Source: an uncultured Paludibaculum sp.
Lineage (GTDB): Bacteria; Acidobacteriota; Terriglobia; Bryobacterales; Bryobacteraceae
NCBI RefSeq assembly: GCF_963665245.1
Contig: NZ_OY762267.1
Coordinates: 4,126,001-4,190,000 of the forward strand
Direction: 5' to 3'
DNA: 64,000 bases
Numbering within the stretch: position 1 is the first letter of the stretch; the number at the start of each line of letters is the position of its first letter. A model generated the notes under the pieces. It worked only from the letters and a program-made list of their open reading frames with translations, was not told where the DNA came from and searched no databases. Position numbers and translations under genes: made by a program. Shown piece by piece: positions 57,675 through 64,000 of the stretch.

Positions 57675-59624
57675 TCAGGTGGTATAGGCGACGCGCACGC
57701 GTTTCGGGAATACGCGCGTGCCGGCCAAGGTCACACCAGGTAGGCCGTCAAAATGCACCTCACGCAGCCGCGGCAACCCGGCCAGAAACACGAGGCCGGC
57801 GTCGGTCACGTGCTGGCATTCATAGAGGTCGACCTGCTCCAGCGACGGCATGCCACCGAGGACGGCCAGACTGCGATCGGTGATCTGCGTCAGTCCGGCG
57901 TAGTAGTACTTTATGGACAACCCCGCGATGTGTTCGGTGGCGGCATCCGTGCTCTCGCGGCAGTACATGCACGTCAGACGTTCCAGACTAGCGCAACGGC
58001 CCACGTGGCGGAAGCCGTCGTCCAGGAGTCCGATAGGCGTGAGTTCCCGCAGAGCAGGGAAATGAGGCAGGCTCGCCAGCGCGTTGTCGTCCACATTGGC
58101 AAGACCGATGCCCAGGCTGCGGAGCGACGGCATACGAGATAGGGCGAGAAAGCCGCGGCTGCCGAAGTGCGCGCACACCCGGCCCCACACGCCTTCGAGA
58201 GTCCGGGACTGGCTCAGTGCCTCGAAGCCCACGTCGGTGGCCGTCGATTCCTGGATGCGCAGGCGCCGCAGGCGAGGAATCGCAGCGATATGGGGCATCG
58301 CCTCGTCGCTGCTGAGGTCACCATCGCAGCCCAGGATGCTCAGATTCGGCATGTGCGCGAGGTGCGCCATTCCGTCGGCGGTGATCCCACTGACGTGCCA
58401 GAAGAGATCGAGGTCAAGGACACCCTCCAGCCCCGCCAGGCCGGCCAATCCGGAGTTCGTGAACGGCCCGTCGATAAGCAACTTCACGGCCCTATCCCGG
58501 AACGTCTTGTCGCTGGTGTCGATCTCAGGGCCATGCCTGTGTTTCAGCAGCGGGAAATTCTGTAGCAGCGGCAGCCCCGCGTCGGTCACCAACCTCCCTG
58601 TACTGAAGCGGCGCAGCTTCGGCTTACCCTGCAGCGCTTCGATGGCGCCGTCTCCGGTGGGCGAACCCATCAGGTCCACCACCTCGAGTTGGTCGCAGAA
58701 TCGCAGATTCGCCACGCCCACATCGGTGATGCCCGCCTGCCACGTCATCTCGAACGTCTTGAGGTTCGGCAGGTGGCGTAGCACCTCCAAACCCCGGTCA
58801 GTGAGCTTGCCACCGGGATACTCACTGAGGTTCAGGTATTCCAACTGCGGCATGCGGACGAGTTGCAGCAGGCCGTCGTCGGTGAGTTCGCGCGATCCGC
58901 CCAGGTTCAATCTGGTGACATGAGGAAGATCGGCGATGCGCGCCACCACTTCGTCGGTCATCAATCCGCCGGCGTCGACCGCGGTGATTCGCTGCTCCTT
59001 CAGAACGCCGACGAACGCGTCCCACTCTCCGCGGCTCATGCGGCGGCGCGGGGCGATGCGGTTCTCGGTGTTATCGACCTCGAACGCATCCACAGACGGC
59101 GAGGCACCGGTCGTCACGGCCTCCAGCAGCGCGGCCCAATTGCCGAATCCGGCATCCTGGGCGACCACGACCCGGGCCTCGTCCAGCGCCAGGTAGTTCT
59201 TGGGCACTTTCGACGAGCGCTGACGCAGGGCGTAGACACGCCGCCACGCCTCAGCGCGCACATCGGCGTGACTAAACGAGCGGCCGTAGTGCCCATTCAG
59301 ACGCTGTATGGCGGCCTCGTCTCCTTCGTAGGCTTGCGTGAAATCATCGGCAGCCTGTTCGTAGGCCTGCCGGGTGGCCAAAGCCGGCGCGACTGGATGC
59401 AGAGCTTCGAGAATCTGCTTTAGTCCCTTCCAGTTGTCCTGTCCGTACTCGCAGGCCAGAGCGTGCTGCACGTCACGCAGGACCGGCGCCTCGGGTCCGT
59501 TTGGGTATGCTTGCCGGAACCGCTCACGCGCGTCCAAGTTGTTCTTGCGCAGGTCATTCAGCCAGCGCTTCGCTTCCCGCTTGAGATTTTCGAGCGAGGT
59601 AGTAGAGGTCAGCTTTCGCTGCAT
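57675..59624 (-). CDS. Leucine-rich-repeat protein with N-terminal helical modules
   Basis: A 649-residue protein without signal peptide. Two copies of an Acidobacteriota helical module come first, VLRDVQHALACEYGQDNWKG and ALDEARVVVAQDAGFGNWAA. About fifteen leucine-rich repeats follow from residue 205 of the cysteine-containing/RNI-like type, e.g. VARIADLPHVTRLNLGGSRE, LEYLNLSEYPGGKLTDRGLE, PSLEQVDLYECQHVTDAGLV. It would be a curved binding scaffold in the cytoplasm; the partner is unknown. The start has a moderately placed GGAAGG. Confidence 0.78.
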   Translation of the reverse strand: MQRKLTSTTSLENLKREAKRWLNDLRKNNLDARERFRQAYPNGPEAPVLRDVQHALACEYGQDNWKGLKQILEALHPVAPALATRQAYEQAADDFTQAYEGDEAAIQRLNGHYGRSFSHADVRAEAWRRVYALRQRSSKVPKNYLALDEARVVVAQDAGFGNWAALLEAVTTGASPSVDAFEVDNTENRIAPRRRMSRGEWDAFVGVLKEQRITAVDAGGLMTDEVVARIADLPHVTRLNLGGSRELTDDGLLQLVRMPQLEYLNLSEYPGGKLTDRGLEVLRHLPNLKTFEMTWQAGITDVGVANLRFCDQLEVVDLMGSPTGDGAIEALQGKPKLRRFSTGRLVTDAGLPLLQNFPLLKHRHGPEIDTSDKTFRDRAVKLLIDGPFTNSGLAGLAGLEGVLDLDLFWHVSGITADGMAHLAHMPNLSILGCDGDLSSDEAMPHIAAIPRLRRLRIQESTATDVGFEALSQSRTLEGVWGRVCAHFGSRGFLALSRMPSLRSLGIGLANVDDNALASLPHFPALRELTPIGLLDDGFRHVGRCASLERLTCMYCRESTDAATEHIAGLSIKYYYAGLTQITDRSLAVLGGMPSLEQVDLYECQHVTDAGLVFLAGLPRLREVHFDGLPGVTLAGTRVFPKRVRVAYTT

Positions 59625-59710
59625 GGAAACCTTCCTTCCGTCTGTGCCCGGATTCCGCTTAATTCAGGGCCGGAATGAAAGGTCCGTGAATTGTACACAC
59701 GTGACAGGGT

Positions 59711-59724
59711 GGGAGCAGGCTCCC
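59711..59724. repeat. Short perfect hairpin between ribA and the LRR gene
   Basis: GGGAGC-AG-GCTCCC, part of a 220-bp intergenic stretch. GGGAGCAG recurs at 59758 and GCGCC-CCTA-GGCGC forms a second small stem. It may mark the 3' end of the ribA mRNA or the leader of the LRR gene. Confidence 0.35.
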
Positions 59725-59844
59725 TTGCCGCGGAAAGGAGGCGCCCCTAGGCGCGCTGGGAGCAGATTCGCACAGGATGGAACTTGTGTCAATGCTTGCT
59801 TGCGCCGGACCGGCTGCGAACTTTTCGGGCTGGCCGAATGTGAC

Positions 59845-60459
59845 CTACAGCTCCAGCAAGTGCCCCAGTCGCTTCTTCTTGGTCTTCAAGTACCTGGCGC
59901 TGTGCCGGCTCTTCACTGCGTTGCAGGGAACACGCTCCGCCACCTGGACACCCACGGCTTCCATCGCAGCGATCTTTTCGGGGTTGTTCGTCATGAGACG
60001 CACCGATTTGATCCCGAACGATTGCAGGATCGCCCCCGGCATCTCGTAGCCGCGTAGATCTGCCTCGAAGCCCAATTGCTCGTTGGCCTCCACGGTATCG
60101 GCCCCGGCATCCTGCAGTTCGTAGGCCCGCAGTTTGTTCAGCAGCCCGATGCCCCGGCCTTCCTTCGCTTCGTAAATGACCATGCCGCGGCCTTCGGCGC
60201 CGATCGTCTCCAGAGCCAGTTCAAGCTGGGCACGGCAATCGCAGCGCAGTGAGTGGAAGACGTCGCCGGTGAGGCATTGCGAGTGAATCCGGACGAGCAG
60301 CGGCTCAGGCGCTTTGAGGTCGCCCATGGCGACGGCCACGGAATCCTCGGTGTAGTCTCCGCGCTTGCCGGCAAAGCCATAGATGCGGAAATGGCCGTAC
60401 TCCGTGGGGAAGTCCGCCTCGGCGACCTTGCGGACTTCAAAAGGGTTGGGATCTGACAT
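59845..60459 (-). CDS. ribA: GTP cyclohydrolase II
   Basis: A 204-residue stand-alone RibA, not fused to DHBP synthase. Zinc ligands are seen in VRIHSQCLTGDVFHSLRCDC (Cys, Cys, Cys). The catalytic region has EAKEGRGIGLLNKLRAYELQ, and the C-terminal substrate segment is VRLMTNNPEKIAAMEAVGVQ. It opens the first step of riboflavin synthesis, GTP to 2,5-diamino-6-ribosylamino-4(3H)-pyrimidinone 5'-phosphate. No FMN riboswitch is seen: only 59 bp separate it from the divergent kinase gene. Confidence 0.94.
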   Translation of the reverse strand: MSDPNPFEVRKVAEADFPTEYGHFRIYGFAGKRGDYTEDSVAVAMGDLKAPEPLLVRIHSQCLTGDVFHSLRCDCRAQLELALETIGAEGRGMVIYEAKEGRGIGLLNKLRAYELQDAGADTVEANEQLGFEADLRGYEMPGAILQSFGIKSVRLMTNNPEKIAAMEAVGVQVAERVPCNAVKSRHSARYLKTKKKRLGHLLEL

Positions 60460-60518
60460 GGAAACGGTGGTTTCTGTCTTTATTTTAGTATGGTCGGGTA
60501 CGGTGGGTTTGGGTTCCG

Positions 60519-61808
60519 ATGGAAAAGCAGTTCATCATCCTGTTGATCAAGCTGGCGGCGGCGGCCTCGATCGCCAGCATCCTGGCACGCTCGTCCAAGT
60601 TCCTGAACCTCCTCCTGCGCGAGCGGCGCACCATGCTGGAGCAGCTTCAGTTGAGCCTGGGCATCTCCGGTTTCTGCGCCTCGGGTTCCATCGTCCGCAT
60701 CTACACACAGAGCTACGCCGCCGCCGATATGTGCTTGGAGGGCAGTCTCTTAGCCGGACTCATCGGTGGCTACATCTCGGGACTCCTCACCGGCGTGATG
60801 TGCTCCATCCCGGCTCTGATGCACGGCGAATATCTGGCGATGCCGCTCTATGCGGCCGTCGGAGTCATGGGCGGATTGCTGCGCGACCTCGCCTATGACC
60901 AGGAGGAGGTCTGGCGCATCTCACCATTCTTCGATCTGAGCGTCTACCGCCTCATCCGCTACCCGGAGGCCCGCCGCCGTAGCCTCTTCCAGATCGTCGG
61001 CCTTCTCACCATCGTTCTGGCCGAGCTTATGCGCTACGTCGTCTTGCGCCTGTTTGGCGACCGCATGATCTTCGCCTTCTATCTGCCGGAACGCGGCTGG
61101 CAGAACGCCGCCGTTTTTGTGTCCACCATCTTCACCGTGGCTCTGCCGCTCAAGATCTGGGTGAGCGCCCGCAATGAGCGCCTGCTGGAGAACAAGGAAC
61201 GGCTGCTGGTGGAGGCGCGCCTTAGCGCTTTGAGTGCCCAAATCAATCCTCACTTTCTCTTCAATACCCTCAACACCGTCAGCTCCCTCATCCGCACCAA
61301 TCCGGACAAGGCCCGGCAGGTGGTCTACAAGCTTTCCAACATCCTGCGGCGTCTTTTGCGGAAGACCGACAACTTCGCCCCACTCCGGGAGGAGCTCGCT
61401 TTCATCGACGACTACCTCGCCATCGAGATGACCCGCTTCGGTGAGAAGCTGCGGTTCGCCAAAAATGTCGAGGAGGGCACGCTGGACTGCCAGATCCCCG
61501 CCATGCTGCTGCAGCCCCTGGTGGAGAACAGCATCAAGCACGGCCTCGCGCGTAAGGTGGATGGCGGGACCATCCGCGTGGAGAGCCGCTTTGAACGGCG
61601 GCCCGAGGGCCTGCGTCTGCTGCTGACCGTGGCTGATGACGGGGTTGGCATCGAAGACGAGCGTCTGGAATCGATCCTCGAGCAGCCCGGCATTGGCGTA
61701 TCGAACGTGAACGAGCGTCTGCTCGTATTGTTTGGCGCCAACTACCGCCTGAGCGTCACTTCGCAAATCGGCGAGGGCACCAAAACCGTCATCGAGATTC
61801 CCGCGTAA
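60519..61808 (+). CDS. LytS/YehU-type sensor histidine kinase
   Basis: A 429-residue kinase of the His_kinase/5TM-5TMR-LYT class. The N-terminal half has about six membrane helices (LLAGLIGGYISGLLTGVMCS, MPLYAAVGVMGGLLRDLA). The phospho-His lies in SAQINPHFLFNTLNTVSSLI, followed by the ATP site PLVENSIKHGLARKVDGGT, VADDGVGIEDERLESIL and GIGVSNVNERL. These kinases normally pair with LytTR response regulators, but no LytTR gene is next to it here. It is divergent from ribA. Confidence 0.9.
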   Translation: MEKQFIILLIKLAAAASIASILARSSKFLNLLLRERRTMLEQLQLSLGISGFCASGSIVRIYTQSYAAADMCLEGSLLAGLIGGYISGLLTGVMCSIPALMHGEYLAMPLYAAVGVMGGLLRDLAYDQEEVWRISPFFDLSVYRLIRYPEARRRSLFQIVGLLTIVLAELMRYVVLRLFGDRMIFAFYLPERGWQNAAVFVSTIFTVALPLKIWVSARNERLLENKERLLVEARLSALSAQINPHFLFNTLNTVSSLIRTNPDKARQVVYKLSNILRRLLRKTDNFAPLREELAFIDDYLAIEMTRFGEKLRFAKNVEEGTLDCQIPAMLLQPLVENSIKHGLARKVDGGTIRVESRFERRPEGLRLLLTVADDGVGIEDERLESILEQPGIGVSNVNERLLVLFGANYRLSVTSQIGEGTKTVIEIPA

Positions 61809-61907
61809 ACACCGCCGAACTTACATTGACTCACGTTGATTTGGTGGCAACCCAACGGACAGGCCTGGCGTCCTAGGTTCTGTAAAGTTCTTTAAAAGGA
61901 GTCTGCT

Positions 61908-62837
61908 GTGATCCGGCAATTTACGATTTTGGCGATGGCGGCATCGTTGGCCGCGCCAGCCATTTGGGCGCAGCGCGGAGAGCGGAAGACAGTCGATTTA
62001 TCGAAGGTCGCGAGCCGGGCAAAATCGACGGGCACCAGCAAGTCCGTCGACGGCTCACGGATGCGCTCAGCTCTGGTGAGGAACCGTACAAAGACAACCG
62101 CCGGTACAACGAGCGCCGCCGCCCTGAATGAGGCGGGCCAACGCCAGGCCGACGCACTCGCGCAGGCGCCCGGCGTGCTGCAGCTCAACTTGTTCGAAGG
62201 GTACAGATCTGGCCGGGAAAGCTATTTCGTGGCCACGCGGACCATTCCCAACGGCAGTGAGCTGCAGGAATTCATCTACCTGCCTGACAATCAACAACTC
62301 GCCCTCAATCCAATCACGTTCAAGTACGACATCGCGCCGGGCGAGTCGATCACGCTGACCAACATCAAGGATTTCGGTTTCTTTTGGGAGCGCGGCTTGA
62401 CGGCCTACGCCATCAGAATTACGCTGCCCGATGGAACCGAAACCTGGACAGGTACGGACTTCCCGACCGACGACTGGGAAGGCTCCTACTACCGGACGTT
62501 CGCCGATTTGCCCTACGTCCTGCCTGGCATCACAGGTACGAGGGAGTATCTGGAAAACGGTGCCACGATGGTCGAAATTAAAGGCCATTTCTGGACGGAC
62601 ATCCCCGTACACGTGGTCTTCGAGGACCTGGTTATCCCGGCGGAGGCAGTTCATATTCTGGATGCCACCACGGTCGTCGTCAACTTGAGCCAGGCATCCG
62701 GGTACTATTGGGATTCCGGTGTCGGGGACCTTGTCCAGCAGACATTTGATCCGACCACTGTGAGAGGATATCTGCTCACCGTGGGCCAGGGCGGTTTTAC
62801 CGACACATTGCCCTTCCGGCACACCCCCATGCAGTAG
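61908..62837 (+). CDS. Secreted hypothetical protein
   Basis: A 309-residue protein from GTG 61908 with AAAAGGA 7-13 nt before it. Signal peptide IRQFTILAMAASLAAPAIWA. A basic linker (KTVDLSKVASRAKSTGTSKS) precedes a beta-rich body, including segments like PGESITLTNIKDFGFFWERG and ATTVVVNLSQASGYYWDSGV, suggestive of two Ig-like/TIG-type domains. I recognise no named family. A strong terminator follows. Confidence 0.7.
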   Translation: MIRQFTILAMAASLAAPAIWAQRGERKTVDLSKVASRAKSTGTSKSVDGSRMRSALVRNRTKTTAGTTSAAALNEAGQRQADALAQAPGVLQLNLFEGYRSGRESYFVATRTIPNGSELQEFIYLPDNQQLALNPITFKYDIAPGESITLTNIKDFGFFWERGLTAYAIRITLPDGTETWTGTDFPTDDWEGSYYRTFADLPYVLPGITGTREYLENGATMVEIKGHFWTDIPVHVVFEDLVIPAEAVHILDATTVVVNLSQASGYYWDSGVGDLVQQTFDPTTVRGYLLTVGQGGFTDTLPFRHTPMQ

Positions 62838-62861
62838 CCCGCCGGACGAAGTAACTAAGAT

Positions 62862-62891
62862 AAAGGCCCCGGGGTAACTCGGGGCCTTTTT
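62862..62891. terminator. Strong intrinsic terminator after the secreted protein gene
   Basis: AAAGGCCCCG (62862-62871) pairs with CGGGGCCTTT (62880-62889) around an 8-nt loop, and TTTTT follows on the plus strand. Confidence 0.88.
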
Positions 62892-63004
62892 CCGTCAAAC
62901 CACAGCCTCTCAAAACCACTCCAAAGAGAATTTCCGATAGATTAGTACGTAGAGGACTCCGCGCCGCCACGGCTCGATCGGGTCTCGCCTTGATGGGAAT
63001 AGGA

Positions 63005-64000
63005 ATGCGCTGTCTTTTTGCTCTGTTGATCGCCACAGTCGCCTTCGCGCAGGACACCGTCTCGAATCGGTTCCTGGTGGAGCTAGCGGGGGCTCCCGCG
63101 ATGAAGGCCCAAGACACGGGCCGGCGGCGCGCTGAAATCCGATCGGAGCAGACCACGGTGGAAGGTGCGCTGAAGACCCGCCGGGCGATGGTGGTGGCGC
63201 GAGTGACGACCGTGGCCAATGTACTCGTGGTGCAGGCCAATAGTGCCCAGCAACTGGCGGGACTGCCCGGCGTCAAGCGCGTCGAACCGGTGGAGCGTTT
63301 CGACCTCTTCCTCATGAAGGCGCTCCCTATCCACGAGGTTCCGGCAGCCTGGGAAGCCACCGGCGGCCTGGCGAACGCCGGTAGGGGCGTCAAGATCGCT
63401 ATTTTGGACACCGGTATCGATATGACGCATCCCGGTTTCGCCGCCGGTGAAATGACCGCTCCGGAGGGCTTCCCCCTGGCTGATAGCGACGAAAACCTTG
63501 CGCTGACGAACGGAAAAGTCATTGTGGCGCGCAGCTTCGATGGCTGGCCGGTCACTGACTGGATAGGCCACGGAACGGCGGTGGCCATGACAGCCGCGGG
63601 CGTCCAGCATGAGAGCCCACGCGGCACCATCTCGGGTGTCGCCCCGGCCGCCTGGATCGGCGCGTACCGCGTATCCGACCTTTACGACGGGTCGATCTAC
63701 AGCGACATCGTGCTTCAAGCCCTGGATTGGGCGGTGCAGGACGGTATGGATGTGGTCAATATGAGCTTCGGGGCGGTGGGCAAGTATGGGGCGAGCAACT
63801 CGATCTATGGGGATGCCGTGCGCAATCTGGCGGATCTGGGCATCATCGTAGTGCGCTCGGCCGGCAACACCGCCGGGCCGATGACCGTGGACGATACGGC
63901 TTCTCAGGAACGGGTGATCGCTGTCGGGTCGAACATCGCCGGCGGGTCCGACCGCACGCAGGTGGCTCCTTCGGTAGGATCGGCCCTGGATGGCGAACCA
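63005..64000 (+). CDS. Secreted subtilase-type (S8) serine protease, 3' end cut by window
   Basis: The frame is open from ATG 63005 (ATG 62993 is also possible) to the last base, so at least 332 residues are seen. Signal peptide RCLFALLIATVAFAQD; a propeptide-like region follows (LKTRRAMVVARVTTVANVLV). The catalytic Asp is in VKIAILDTGIDMTHPGF, the His in DWIGHGTAVAMTAAGV and the oxyanion Asn in IIVVRSAGNTAGPM. The catalytic Ser (expected as GTSMAAP) lies outside the window. It is an extracellular protease; no inhibitor or partner gene is seen. Confidence 0.9.
   Translation, partial: MRCLFALLIATVAFAQDTVSNRFLVELAGAPAMKAQDTGRRRAEIRSEQTTVEGALKTRRAMVVARVTTVANVLVVQANSAQQLAGLPGVKRVEPVERFDLFLMKALPIHEVPAAWEATGGLANAGRGVKIAILDTGIDMTHPGFAAGEMTAPEGFPLADSDENLALTNGKVIVARSFDGWPVTDWIGHGTAVAMTAAGVQHESPRGTISGVAPAAWIGAYRVSDLYDGSIYSDIVLQALDWAVQDGMDVVNMSFGAVGKYGASNSIYGDAVRNLADLGIIVVRSAGNTAGPMTVDDTASQERVIAVGSNIAGGSDRTQVAPSVGSALDGEP

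Noticed and set aside
60460..60518. FMN riboswitch before ribA
   Set aside because: Only 59 bp separate the divergent starts and no RFN-type conserved boxes are visible.

Overview
The window reads as chromosomal DNA of a high-GC Acidobacteriota bacterium, most likely of the Solibacter/Bryobacterales type. This is inferred from gene content and was not tested by phylogeny. The signs are two Oar-like TonB-dependent receptors with N-terminal carboxypeptidase-regulatory domains, a Ser/Thr kinase fused to tetratricopeptides, a secreted FG-GAP/ASPIC-UnbV protein next to a TPR protein, many small secreted hydrolases, and dense packing with ATGA/GTGA overlaps. I see no rRNA, tRNA, CRISPR array, phage or transposase gene. 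The first gene (LacI regulator) and the last (S8 protease) run off the window.

Layout. 1-3771: LacI regulator, CRTAC1-like secreted protein and TPR protein. 3841-11182: glycosyltransferase, then an ECF sigma / anti-sigma / Oar-type receptor operon and an SDR dehydrogenase. 11210-11495: a small element bounded by 33-bp inverted repeats and holding one 67-aa ORF. 11574-17425: MFS exporter, secreted PHP protein, NtrB/NtrC-like two-component system, and a short HPF gene coupled to a degenerate receiver. 17647-26574: secreted alpha/beta hydrolase, polytopic membrane protein, a five-gene minus-strand operon for extracytoplasmic protein folding and redox plus a GT9 glycosyltransferase, an epimerase and a sialate-esterase-like hydrolase. 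26742-33471: Tat-type Gfo/Idh/MocA oxidoreductase, hybrid histidine kinase, AlkD-like repair protein, radical SAM maturase, esterase. 33589-42393: Ser/Thr kinase-TPR, a coupled lipase-like/FG-GAP pair, outer-membrane protein, alkaline-phosphatase-superfamily enzyme, secreted unknown. 42714-49838: HU, TatA (56 aa), a basic 54-aa protein, ComEC, DUF2007, YtxH, P5C dehydrogenase, DUF429 and MOSC. 50004-57598: a pectin-type locus (GH28 enzyme, Oar-like receptor, divergent winged-helix regulator) and a nitrilase-family hydrolase. 57675-64000: leucine-rich repeat protein, RibA, LytS-like kinase, secreted unknown, S8 protease.

The genes suggest a soil heterotroph that degrades plant polymers: a polygalacturonase-like enzyme, several carbohydrate-ester hydrolases and surface receptors, controlled by one- and two-component systems, an ECF sigma factor and a Ser/Thr kinase. 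The Tat, SurA-like and TlpA/DsbD-like genes would serve its large exported proteome. The observations I rank highest are the inverted-repeat element at 11210-11495, the HPF/degenerate-receiver pair, the sigma/anti-sigma/receptor operon, the coupled lipase/FG-GAP pair, and -10-like hexamers placed 6-9 nt before several start codons, which hint at leaderless transcripts. No single locus is an obvious new defence or mobile system.
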